Shown: positions 44,322 through 55,343 of the stretch, piece by piece
Layout: each line of letters begins with the position of its first letter
How positions within the stretch are numbered: position 1 is the stretch's first letter
Assembly: GCA_022496205.1 (NCBI GenBank)
Contig: WTXD01000017.1
Span: forward strand, 1-64,000
Reading direction: 5' to 3'
Length of the DNA stretch: 64,000 nt
Source: Gloeopeniophorella convolvens
Taxonomy: Eukaryota; Basidiomycota; Agaricomycetes; Russulales
The notes under the pieces: model-generated
What the model saw: only the letters and a program-made list of their open reading frames with translations
Database searches by the model: none
What the model was told of the DNA's origin: nothing
Made by a program: the position numbers and the translations under genes

Positions 44322-45403
44322 TCAGAGCTGCTTTTGCAGCGCGGCCTGTTGCTGGGACAGCGTCGTCGAGACAGCCGGGCATCCCTTCCCAGAACCGTTC
44401 AAGTTCTGCAACGACACGAGCGCGGTGTTGACGCGTGCGAGCTGCGACTGGACCGAGTTGTCGAGCGGGTACGACACCTTGACCGACGGGTTGTTCACGG
44501 CCTGACCCGCGAGCACGTCGCCGACGAGATGCTGGTTGAAGACGTCCTGGGGCGGCGGGCAGGCGCACGGCACCTTGATCGGCTGGCCGTTGGCGCCGTT
44601 CACAGCGCCATCGCAATCGCCAGTGCCGGTCGGGTTCTTGCCCGCGCTGAAGCCGAGCTGAGGCGCGAGTGCTGTGATCTGGGCGGGGGTGGGAGTGCCG
44701 GATGCGGCAGAAGGAGCAGGGGCGGCGGGAGCAGCGGGCGGGGGCGCGGGAGCGGGAGCAGGCGCGGGGGTGGACGGCGGAGCAGGCGCAGGCGCGGGGG
44801 CAGCAGGGGGCGGAGGCGCACCTCCAGAGCCAATGGCGGCATCCTGCGCCTGGAAAGTCGTCGAGGCGATGGGACACCCCTCTCCAGGGCCATGCAAGTT
44901 CTGTAGCGTGGTGGCGGCGGCGTTGATTCGCGCGTGCTGCGAGGCCTCCGAGTCATCCTCCGGGAAGGATATGCTCACGCTCGGGTTATTGATGATATGG
45001 CCGGCCGCGACGTTGGCATTCAATTCCTGCGCGCCAGAGACAAATGTCAGCGCCAACGCATATAAATCGCTCAAAGGCGGGTGGAGGTAGTGCGGACGCA
45101 ATGACACTCACATTGACGAAATCCTGGCGGTTGGGCGGGCAAGCGCACGGCACCTTGATCGGTTTTCCGTCGGAGCCCTTGACGGCGCCGTCACAGTCGC
45201 CAGTGCCTGCGAACGCGTCGAGAAGCGTCAGTGTTCCGTTATGAATTTCCTAAACAGGACGAGAACGTACCGGTCGGGTTCACACCAGACTGGAAGCCGA
45301 ACTGGGGGATAAGAGCCTCATTGACGTCCCTCCGCGCGATCGGAATAGATGCGACAGTCGCGACGAGAACGGCGAGAGGAACAAAACCAGAGCAGAACTT
45401 CAT
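44322..45403 (-). CDS. secreted protein with duplicated FGxxxGxNPTGTGDCDGAV domain
   Basis: Exons 45403-45271, 45206-45112 and 45026-44322 encode 310 aa. The signal peptide is residues 1-20 and the next residues include a basic RR pair, a possible processing site. Two copies of a domain of about 100 residues follow, each with FGF..G.NPTGTGDCDGAV, PIKVPCACPP, an AG..(I/V)NNPSV.(I/V)S(F/Y)P stretch, (S)Q.AR.N.A..(T/S)LQNL and a GCP...TTL/F end. They are joined by a long Pro/Ala linker. The four cysteines per copy suggest disulfides. Homologues are common, uncharacterised basidiomycete secreted proteins, sometimes labelled ribosomal protein S17 by error. Domain 1 is split by two introns, domain 2 by none, unlike the paralogue at 55344. 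It is probably extracellular or in the wall; function unknown. Confidence 0.85.
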
Positions 45404-46284
45404 TGTGGAGTGTGAAGTGGTCGAAAAAGTGGAGGTATACCGGTGAGAGTGAAGGGCGGAGCAAGCTCGAAGAAAAGAGAGTGGATAGTCAAACGCACAG
45501 CGTCAACAGAAAGAGGGCTGCCCGACACAGTCGGTGAGGGAGGGAAAAGGGAAAGGAACGGGGAGGGGGATCAGAGAGATGGACTCCCCGAACTCCCGTC
45601 CATAGTTCTTTTATACACAAGAATGGGGCCCTACGTCCTCAACGGGACGAGGCTGAGGTCCCTCGTCGTCGTCTCCATCGCAACGTGGTTGATTTGCTGA
45701 AGCGTTCGCCGTACTGCAGCCGTGCCAAGATCCAGTCGTCGGATGGAAGGGCGGAGAGTCGGCGGGACGCTTGAAAAGGGAAAATCATAGAACGACTCCC
45801 ATGCGGGGACCAATCGCAGAAGCCCGATGTGCCTGCAAACCCTTCAAGGGCGTTCATCACGTTGAGTTTTTGACAGCGACTCCACTACGCTCTTGTTCGA
45901 ACGTTGGCCACGCGCTGCGCTCATTGTCCACAATCGTCAAAGCGCTGCTGGTTCGAGGTTCTGTCCGCCGTGCCTTGGATGGGAAAGACCCTCACTACAC
46001 CTAGGCTCAAAGAGCAGGAAGAGCTGGGATCAGACGCAAGTCCGAATGGGATGTCTCATAATCGAGAGCATGTCATGATGGACAAGAAAAACTTTCGTCG
46101 CAGCTTACGCTCCACCGGGGTTCCAATATTCAGCCCTGCCGCCATGCTGCCGCCTGCGCCGCACCCCCCGGTCACTACGCGGGCCGTGCACCCGACGGCG
46201 CTTTCTTTGGCTGTTACATCGGTGTTAGACTGACCTCTACACGTCCACAGATATTGCTATACTTGTGCGCCCGCTATCTTCATC
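45404..46284. other. intergenic between divergent genes
   Basis: Shared upstream region of the secreted protein gene (minus) and the 2OG oxygenase (plus). No other gene seen. Confidence 0.5.
45608..45616 (-). promoter_or_regulatory. TATA box of secreted duplicated-domain gene
   Basis: GTATAAAAG on the minus strand, about 205 bp upstream of the ATG at 45403. The leader is somewhat long but has no closer candidate. Confidence 0.45.
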
Positions 46285-47938
46285 ATGGCAGAGGGCGCCG
46301 CATCAGCAAGGACTCGAAGGCCACTGCTGCTGGCAGATATACGGACAGAGAGCACATTCGACGAGATACCCGTAATGTGACTTGCCCCACCCGCTCCCCC
46401 TGGAAACGCCCTCCCGACGCTCCAGCCTTGATACTTTAGCGATCTTAAGGGGGCAAATCATGCGAATCTCGACGCAAGGCGCGATATTGCCGACCAGATC
46501 CGCGATGCTTCCATCAACGTGGGGTTCTTCTATAGTGCGTGTGCCAGTGTGGGCCTGCGCCGTCTGCGCTGGTCCTTATCGGACGTATTTCATTCGCAGT
46601 CAAAAACCACGGAATACCCGAGTCGGCCATCTCGGGTGCTCTGCGCGTCGCCCAGCAGTTTTTTGCGCTCCCCGACGCGTCAAAGAAGGAGGTGCGCACA
46701 CACACCGACGCTCCTGCTTTATACCGACACTGATGCCCTGCGGCGTGCTTGCTCTCGTTCTCACCAGCTCGACATCCACAAGAGCACAAATTTTAAGGGA
46801 TACACCGCGTTGCTGGGAGAGAATACGAACCCGGAGAACCGCGGTGATCTCCACGAGGGCTTTGACCTGGGCTGGGAGCAGCCCGCGACCGGCGCGGTGC
46901 GCTCTGCGGCGGAAGACGGCTCGATGGCGGGCGAGAATATCTGGCCGGACGAGGTAACCCTACCTGGCTTCCGCGCTGCCACCCTCGAATACTAGCAAGT
47001 CACTGTTCCCCCCCCCCCCTCTTTCCGTCTGTCGACTCATGGAAGGTACACTCACAGCCACGCCGCGGTACGCCTCGGGCAGTATCTGTTCCCGCTCTTC
47101 GCGCTCGCGCTCGACCTCCCAGAGGACTTCTTCGCCGATAAGGTGCGAATGCCCCTGCGCTCGTTGTGCTCTTATGTGCTAATGGGCGCCCTGCAGACAA
47201 CGAAGCCTGCGGCGATCATGCGCCTATTGTATTACCCGCCCCAATCGGGCACGGTCGACGACCGCACAATCGGCATCGGCGCCCACACAGAGTACGTGCG
47301 ATGTTGAGATGTGCCCTCGCTGGACTCATGCCTGGGGTGATGTGCTGTTAGCTACGAGGTCGCGATGCCTCCCCCCTGTATCAGAGTTCTAGGGCTGACG
47401 CACGCCGCAGTGCTTCACCATCTTGTGGCAACAAGACGGGATCAGCGCCCTCCAGGTGTTGAGCACGGCCGGAAGGTGGATCAACGCAGTGCCTATTCCT
47501 GGCTCGCTCGTCGTCAAGTGCGTCCCCATCTGGACTGTGCCTCGCTGGGCCTTCCATGCTAATCTACCATACCATGCCCCAGCTTGGGAGATCAATTTGC
47601 ACGCTGGACGAGTACGTGTCAGGTTGTCTCCTAGGGTTCATAAGTACTTTCTGAGCACGACTGCAGATGACGTGTTCAAGTCTACCGTGCATCGCGCGGT
47701 GAATCGTTCCGGAACCGAGCGCTACTCCATCCCGTTGTTCTTTGGCACGGACTATAATGTGCCCCTCGAGGTACGTCGAGTAGAGCACTTCGAGGTGTGC
47801 CAGGAGTAACAACATTAAAAACCAAACCAGGCGCTGCCCAGCTGCGTCTCTGAGGATTTCCCTGCGAAGTATGAGGTGGTGACTGCGGGTGATTATGTCA
47901 AGTCGCGACTGGAGGCGACCTATGCGCACTCTAAATGA
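46285..47938 (+). CDS. 2-oxoglutarate/Fe(II) dioxygenase (isopenicillin-N-synthase-like fold)
   Basis: Eleven exons: 46285-46376, 46440-46534, 46600-46691, 46768-46994, 47058-47142, 47197-47291, 47352-47358, 47411-47517, 47583-47611, 47667-47770 and 47831-47938, encoding 346 aa. The N-terminal DIOX_N region shows IPVIDL (across intron 1), INVGFFYIKNHGIPES and GYTALLGENTNPENRGDLHEG. The iron ligands are His227 and Asp229 in HTDYECFTILWQQDG and His285 in STVHRAV; Arg295 and Ser297 (RYS) bind 2-oxoglutarate. So the site is complete and the enzyme should be active. Exon 7 is only 7 nt and completes the iron-ligand Asp codon. Intron 4 begins GCAAGT, a GC-AG intron. It is a soluble oxygenase of unknown substrate, possibly in secondary metabolism. 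The start is supported by the conserved IPVIDL only about 28 residues downstream. Confidence 0.9.
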
Positions 47939-49114
47939 CAGGATCCGAGTTGGTGGCTGCCTTGCTTGCATGCAAGGCTTCCATGCGGTACTTCCATATG
48001 TTCCCCTTTTGGCACACGCCGAACTCGACGGAAAGTTGGATGCGGTACCGGTGTTCTGTCCGTTGCGAACCATTTGGCTGGAGTGGCCAGGTCCCTGCGG
48101 GTTATCGGTTCCTGCGGTGGAACTCGATTGTAAGCTCGCTTTACAACCATGATGCGGTAGAGTTGGCTGCCGGGTGGTGTGCCGTCGCCTGGCTTGTCGA
48201 CGCCTCCACTGCGGTACATGCGAAATTGAACGGAATTTCATTTCCCGAACATCATGATCTGCTTCGTTTGATAGGCTCCCCCTCACCAAGCTACATAGAT
48301 GGTACCTGAGTAATTATTGGCCAAAACTACTCGGCATCCCCAAAGATTGATCTATGCCTCAACGATTCATTCGATTCGTTTCTTCTTTTCAAAGTGAGTA
48401 TCTTGGAAGCGCGGCATGGGGTGTATGGATTTTTATCAATTCACGCCGCTGCATCAGGTGGTCACTGGTGCGTGAGAGCATGCACAAAGTTTCATTTGAC
48501 GTTAAGTACAACCCTCTCAGCAGCGCGGGTACCCGAGTTTCCTACAAGCGCCAGCAGGCGCCTAACGTGACCTTTGGTGGAGCCAAGGGTCCCGATCCCG
48601 GTCCTGGCCCGGCCCGTGAGGCTCGATCTGGCTCTGCCCGGGCCAGGCGGCACTGCAGGCTGCGAGCTGCTGCGTTGCGTTGCCAGATGTCAAACAAACT
48701 TGGAACAAGAGGGCGTTGTCAAGGCTCGCCCGGAAGTTGACGAGTCTGTGACTGGTAGCGGCCGCGCACTGATAAGCTCAGCACCCCGCCCGTGGTCCTC
48801 GCAAGACTGAGTCTATCACCCCGCTATCATCTTTCTCTTGGCCGCCCCAATCCGCTCCGTGGGTCGAGTAGCTTCCATCTTTCAGGTTTTCCCGACGCCC
48901 GAGCGGCCCATTTCTCTTGACGGAAGCTGCGACGAGTAGAATTTGCCACTACGCTTGAGGTTGTGAGTGCCCAGGTCGAAGCCAGCCCTCCCCGGTATCG
49001 AAGAACCCTTCGTTTTTCTTCCAGGAAGAAGCTTTCTGACGGTGCGGCCCCAGTTTCTCCGTCATCATGATGCGACGCCTGACCTGTTAGAGATCGGCCA
49101 GATATCAGTACGAC
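47939..49114. other. intergenic with direct-repeat copy
   Basis: No gene supported. It contains the left copy (48551-48651) of a repeat that recurs at 51196-51303. Confidence 0.45.
48551..48651 (+). repeat. direct repeat, left copy
   Basis: Shares with 51196-51303 the blocks CAGGCGCCTAA, TTGGTGGAGCCA/TTGGCGGAGCCA, GGTGAGGCTCG/CGTGAGGCTCG and GCCAGGCGG, in order. The F-box gene 49115-50556 lies between the copies. Confidence 0.6.
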
Positions 49115-50556
49115 ATGACCACAATCGACACATTCCCCAACGAGATCTTGCTCGAAATCTTTGACTCCTACCGCTTAGCGATCCCTCGACTCGGCTGGTG
49201 CTATAGCACGCCATGGTCGTGGTACGCATTGGCGCACGTCTGTCGTCGCTGGAGAGAAGTCCTCCTTGCGTCTTCGGAGCGACTGAAGCTCCAAATCCGT
49301 TGCAACCGTGGCCTGCCAGTCACCGTCGACATGCTAGCTCATTCACCACCACTCCCGCTCACCATTGAATATCTATACCGGATCAATGACGATGACCCCA
49401 CTTCGCGGGCTGCAGCGGGTGTTTCCGACGGAAGGCTCAACGAGTGGACTTCTACCAAAATGCGCGGGGCCTCATTTGCGCTCAAGTATCTCGAACGAGC
49501 GATCAACATACGCCTGGACACGGCGGAAGACCCCCAAATGGTGCAGCTTTGTTCAAGCATGACAGGGGTCGCCGCCCCAGTATTGGAGGCACTCTACCTT
49601 TCCTCTGCGTTTGGAGCGTGGCTTCCCGATGCATTCTTATCGGGGGGTGCACCTCGATTGCGTTCGTTGGCACTGGACAACGTCAATTGTCGTTTCTTTC
49701 CTACTCCACACCTCGTTGAACTCGTTTTGTTCACCAGCGAAGCAGGCGAAAGCATCACGTTCTTTCCAGACAAATTTGCCGAGCACCTAGAAAGCATGCC
49801 TCTGTTGCAGCGCTTGACCATCGAATTTACTGGCTACGAGCACTTCCCAACAAGCCAGGACTATCGACTCCACCCTGCTCCAGCGCCCATCGTACTCCCA
49901 GCATTATCCTGGCTCAGATTCACTGGGTCAAGTTCTAGCCTAGACGCAATATTGGGCAGGATTCAAGCACCACGGCTGACGTATATCGCCCTCAACCATT
50001 TCGAGTCCGGGACCGCCATTCCGGCATCTTTCCCCCGCTTTGTATCTAGCTGGAAAAAGCTGAAGCCTACGGCGGCCTCGTTGACTCTCGAATACGGGTG
50101 GGCTCTGTGTGCCTCCGTAGCACGCTATCCCACTCCGCAAGATCAACACTTCAGCATTCATTCACACATTTTTTCGACGACCCATCACTCTACTCACTCT
50201 GCCGCGCTTTAGCACCTGCATTCCGGTCTGTGGATCGACTATCACTGTCGAAGAAAGTATGCCGGGACCCAGGCCGGGGAGAGCCGCCAGATGTGCTCGG
50301 TTGGCATGCTCTGCTGTCGATCTTCAAAGGAGTCGCCGAGCTGTGCATCGAGGACGATATAGCGTTGTCGGCCGCAGAAGCCTTGCGACAACTAGACACC
50401 TCAGAACTGATCCCAAAACTTCGCGCTTTAGATGTGCGTCTTCGCAGCCCTTTTCACGTCCATGAAGACCATATCCGCGCGCTGCTCGACCATTTCGCTT
50501 CGGCGCGCGCATCGGCCGGTTTACCTTTGGAGGTTAGGTGCCTTTTGATCCAGTGA
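49115..50556 (+). CDS. F-box-like protein gene with a one-base frameshift
   Basis: One long frame from ATG 49115 stops at 50212, but homology continues in another frame to the TGA at 50556; together they would make about 480 a.a. The F-box-like domain is at residues 1-60: TIDTFPNEILLEIFDSYR, WSWYALAHVCRRWREVL and SSERLKL. The rest is Leu-rich, as in 21859-23426, with which it aligns throughout (for example SWLRF ... ILGRIQAPRL and FPRFV). The frame changes close to a run of six T at 50169-50174. One extra T there would join HSHIF directly to the FDDPSLYSL frame, and no GT-AG intron fits. Either the gene is a young pseudogene making a truncated 365-aa protein or the run was miscounted in assembly. 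Confidence 0.7.
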
Positions 50557-51395
50557 AGTTTCTTTGAAGGTGAAGCGAGGTTCGCTGAATCTACCCACGA
50601 TGCTGACCTCTGATGCCACAGGGTTGAAAGGATACCCACATCCCAGCCGTCGTAGGGAGTGTACAATAAGGTTTCGAAAGTCCGTCGGTGTACTGATCTC
50701 TGAGGGCTCTGGCGCGCGGTAGCCCACGGCATGGACCTTCCCAACGCTGCTCACGCAGGGTGGTCTGTCCGGAGACGTCTTATAATTCTTGCGACCAAGT
50801 GTTGGACGTGCTGTACACCATTCTGTACTGTACCGTTCTGTACTCGAGTACTATCTCCTCCGCTATGTATCTATGAGAGAGAAAATAAGCTCTGCGCATG
50901 ACTCTGGTCTCCCATTTCAGCAACGGGTACCTCCAACGACTCCTTCTGGGGGCATACGCCCCGAAGGTTTACTCTGAGAGGTCGCGACAGCTAACGCATG
51001 GCCGTTGTGAGGATACGGCATGTGATGACCCCCCGGGTCTCGCCCGAGACACCCGAGACATGCATCGTCGGTCGTACCCATGTAACGCGCAGAAGCTTGG
51101 CCCCAGTACCGTCGTCTTCACCGTGCAATGGCCCAAAAATCGGCCTGCGGCCACCGTAGTTCACAAAGACTTCTTGGCGTGCTGGGTACCGTTCCAACAG
51201 GCGCCTAATAAGACCCTTGGCGGAGCCAGGGGTCCCCGGTCCCGGTCCCGGTCCCGGTCCCGGCGGTCCTGGTGAGGCTCGCTCTGGCCCCGCAGCCAGG
51301 CGGTTTTGCGCGAGGGGCTCGGAGGGCCGAGAGGATTACATAAATTTCAAACTATTTGCATATGTGTACTGGCGGCGGATGGAGCCGAGCGGAAC
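50557..51395. other. intergenic with direct-repeat copy and microsatellite
   Basis: No gene seen. It contains the right copy of the direct repeat (51196-51303) and a CCCGGT microsatellite within it (51234-51263). Confidence 0.45.
51196..51303 (+). repeat. direct repeat, right copy, with (CCCGGT)n
   Basis: Right copy of the repeat at 48551-48651. Here a CCGGTC/CCCGGT hexanucleotide has expanded to about five units (51234-51263), where the left copy has only two degenerate ones. Confidence 0.6.
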
Positions 51396-54069
51396 ATGTC
51401 GTCTGGCCAGCAACCCTCGTCCTCCTCATCGTCCACGGCAACGACAACACCCGTGTTGATCATCGAGTCCCCTTCATCAGCGTCAGATTTTACATATAAA
51501 CCTATCCTAGAGATGGCCGCAGTAGAAGAGACCCCTGGCTCTCTTCGCGGCGCCCAAGAGGCATATGTTGAGCAGAAGGACCGGTGCGTAACGTATTCTC
51601 CGACGCCCCACGGGCGCGTAGCTCATCTCCCGTAGCATCCTTGGCGGACTTGACTCAACGCAGGAACTTATAACTGGCGTTCGGTCTTTCAACAAAGAGT
51701 CATGGACTATTCGCTACCCCAAGCTGAGCAACAAGCCGGTGGAAACCACCACTGTGCCTTCACCAAAACGCCGCGGCGTGCGCCGTTCCCTCTCCTTCGC
51801 CGACGACCCATCCTCCGAAACCGATGTCATCCTTGAGGGCGGCCTCACTCACTCGCTTACTCTTACGTCGATCGTGGACGCCCCGGAGGTCGAGAGCGAT
51901 GAGCCCGTACCGGACTCTGAGGAGCGGCTCATCCCCGAGTCCGAGGCGCCTGACTTCCAAGTCTTCCGCCTCGACCTCAACCTTGGTGCCCCTGGCTCCT
52001 CCGCAGCCGCGGGGGCTCTTGTCTCTCAGCTCGAGAAGGCTTCAATCGCAAACCTCATCGACGAGCGCATGGCCACCTCGTCACAGCACATCGATAAGCT
52101 GCGCGTCCGCGTGCAAGACACGTCATCCAAGGTCCTCGTCACAGGTGACCTAAACGCCGGCAAGTCGACGTTTGTCAATGCGCTGCTCCGGCGCGAGGTT
52201 ATGCCGGTCGATCAGCAGCCATGCACCACTGCATTCTGCGAGGTGCACGACTATGCGGAGAACGATAACGTGGAGGAGGTCCATATCGTCAAGGACGTGG
52301 CAGCTTACAGCGCGGAGGACGAATCGACGTTCAAACGGGCTAGCCTCAGCGATCTGGATGACATCATGGCCGACGGAGATGAGAAGACCCAGCAGGTGCT
52401 CAAGCTATATCTCAACGACACGCGGCCACTTCATCAGTCGCTTGTGAACAACGGCGTCGTGGATATCTCCCTCATCGATGCGCCTGGTCTTAACCGCGAC
52501 AGCCTCAAGACGACCGCGCTTTTCACTCGGCAGGAAGAGATCGACGTCGTTGTCTTCGTCGTCTCCGCAGAAAACCACCTTACGGAGTCGGCCCAGAACT
52601 TCTTGAAGAACGCGAGCAACGAGAAGGCGTACTTGTTCATCGTGGTCAACAAATACGATCAAATCAAGAACAAGGAGAAGTGTCGGCGTATGGTGCTCGA
52701 GCAAATCAAGACCCTCAGCCCTCGTACATATGATGATGCAGAGGATCTCGTACATTTCGTCGACTCGCTCCTCGGCAAGGACGAGCCTTCGTTCGAGGAC
52801 CTCGAAGCGTCCCTGCGCTCTTTCGTGCTCGTCAAGCGCGCGAAGTCGAAGCTTACCCCTGCTTCGACTTACCTGTCCAACCTGCTCGCGGACATCGAGC
52901 TCCTCGTTAGCGCCAACGCCATCGTCGCACAAGCAGAGGCTGTGCGGGCTAGGAGCGACCTCGAAGCAGCACGACCTGTGCTCGAGCGGATGAAGAACAG
53001 CCGCCAGGCTGTCGAGGATGGACTGGAATCCATTGAAGAGGATGGCGTCCGCATTGCAAGCAACACGACGCAGCGCATGCTCATGGATGCGCTTGACCGG
53101 ATCGGTCTGGGTCTTCCCGGTGTCGACAGCCCCTCCATCGCACTGCCTTCGTACCCTGGTTTACTCGGTCTCTGGGACTACGCACGGGATGTCCGCCGGA
53201 CCTTACTTGCAAGTCTCGACGTTGCGGTCAAGATGGCAGAGGACGAGGCCCGCGTCGCGACCTCCGTGGGCGTGCAGCAGGTTCGCGCGCTCGGCGAGGA
53301 CCATCTCCCAGCAAATGTGGAGCGCAGCCGCCGCGTATTCGTTCCCGAGGCGATGTTCGGCACGCGCCGGGCGCGCGACGGCAAGCGCAAGTCGCGCCGC
53401 CACAGCGTCGTGGTTGCCGGCGGTTCTGTCGGTCTTGGCATTGGCCTCGCGTCACGTCCGGAGTTGGTCCAGCCGACATTCTTCGACCTCCTCGACGTCC
53501 CTCACCACTTTTGGGTGTACTTTGGCGACAAAGAGGACAGCGAGGAAGCCGCCCCAAGCGCTCTCGGCATTGTCTCTGTTGGCGTCGGCGCGCTCACCAT
53601 GATCGGCGGACAGGCCGTCGGCCTGCGCGCTCTCGTTGAGGGTGTCGTGCGTGTCGCGGACGTGATGAGCAACGAGAACGCGCGCAAGTGGGCCGCTCCT
53701 GTACTTGGTGCGGTCGTCATCGGCACCGCGGCCTACTTCGTGCTCGAGCTTCCAGCGTCCGTCCCGCGCACCGTCGGTCGGCGCATCCGCCAGACGCTCG
53801 TCAAGCCCGCGGTGGCGCCGAGCGCAGGCGAGGAGCTCTTCGTCGACGCGCACGTCACGCGGGTCGGCCGCGAGACGCGCAAGGTGCTTCGCCTCGCGTC
53901 GTGGGAGCTGCGCCAGCAGTTCAGCGGCGCGATGGACGAGTGCACGCGCGAGGTCCGCAGTGCGGAAGACATGGAGCACCGGGCGATGACGGCAGTGGGA
54001 TACTTCACGGAGGTCCAGGGGAAGACGGCAGACATCCGCGCCCAGGCGGGCCTCGTCTCCATGGCGTGA
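51396..54069 (+). CDS. FZO1: mitofusin Fzo1, outer mitochondrial membrane fusion GTPase
   Basis: Exons 51396-51583 and 51636-54069 encode 873 aa, in the normal range for fungal Fzo1. The N-terminus is Ser-rich. A conserved helix follows, QEAYVEQKDRILGG (across the intron) and SFNKESWTIRYP. The dynamin-type GTPase domain has G1 GDLNAGKST near residue 233, G3 DAPG near 344 and G4 NKYD near 401. A helical middle follows. Two hydrophobic segments near residues 705-730 and 750-770 are the membrane anchor, and a C-terminal coiled coil (heptad region) follows. The protein tethers and fuses mitochondrial outer membranes using GTP. The intron is 52 nt, and choosing the acceptor at 51635 recovers residues ILGGLDSTQ that are conserved in the family. 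No lesions seen. Confidence 0.95.
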
Positions 54070-55343
54070 AGGGTGTGCTGGTAGGTGCGCATCTCGCTTC
54101 GACACAGAGAACTCCCTGGCCTGACTGACGGCCCCCACAGGTGCATGCGAATAGCCCTGTGTCGATATGGGTTCTTCGTTCGGCCGGCTGCTTGCGTTGT
54201 GCCGGGCTTTGTTCTATACTTACCACGCCTTCATGTTTTCAACGTTCTTCATAGACCGAGGCCTCGCGTCTTTCCGTCACGCTCATTCGTTCTTTATATG
54301 TTCCTCACCTCATCATGCCCCTTTACGTTACTTCACCGATGATGTATGATCCATAATTCCGCTGGGGGTACGTCGATGCCACCGCGTCGGCGCGCGCAGG
54401 CGCGCCAGCCCGGGCGAATACAATTTTGCTCCCCTCTGTCGCCCTCGGCGGCGCAATACGAGTGCAGATAAGTACGAACGTGCACACTAATGTTCCCGAC
54501 GCATCCGCGCGAGTGGAATGGAAGTTGGTGCGTCTCCACTGCCATGTTACCGCGCTTATATGACAGGCGAACAAGGCATCGACGCGTACGCAAGCTCGCG
54601 CCTGCCATACGCGGCCACGCCGCCTCCCCACGTCCGTGCGAACGCGCAGGGGCGGGAAGTGCCAGCGCATGCGCCCCGCGCTTCGTGCCCTGCGCACGAT
54701 TGATGGCCGCGCGCACTGGGCCGCACAACGCGCGGCCGGGCGCGTTTCAGGTTTTTCTGGGCACGCTTGGGCACCGTGCGCGCACGGGCCGGTGGGGCAA
54801 AACCCGGTACGTACATGTCGATATTACTTTCGCGTGGATGGCACTGAGGCACCCGGGCTGTGGCAGTGACGTCCGACGTCAAGTCAAGAGGAGTGGTTCG
54901 GATTCAGGGCACCGCGCCTATTCACAGCACTCGAGCAGCCATCGGACGGGTGCTCGAGGAGGCCTCCGAGGCTGCATGGTTCCACAATGGGCCTGCGGGC
55001 ACCTCGATACTCGTTCTGGATCGCCGCGCGCGAGCATGGTCCAGACGGGTCGGCCACAGGGTTCGCTGCGACTAAGTATAAGGCGCGGGCTGCACGCGCA
55101 CGCGCGACGCGGATTCAATCGCTGCACTTCGCGGGACCCGCCATCTTCGCGCCGCCTTCTCTTTCCCATCCGCTCCATCGCCGCGCGACGCGTCGAGGCG
55201 TTATCGCTGAGGCGGGGCCCGCGACGCGCTGTCGCGCGCGTACATAAGGTCGCGGGGCGTGCGCGCCTGGCCCCCAAGCCTCCTCAGCTTCAACCTCTTC
55301 TGCCCACTCGCACTCACGCTCGTTTTACTTTTGTTCGACTAAG
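54070..55343. other. intergenic, GC-rich, no gene seen
   Basis: About 1.3 kb of GC-rich DNA with long overlapping but unsupported frames (for example 54490-55524). A TATA-like TACATAAGG lies at 55240, about 100 bp before the secreted protein gene. Confidence 0.45.

Noticed and set aside
53452..54138. 228-codon minus-strand frame antisense to Fzo1
   Set aside because: It is a shadow of the strong codon bias of Fzo1 on the opposite strand.
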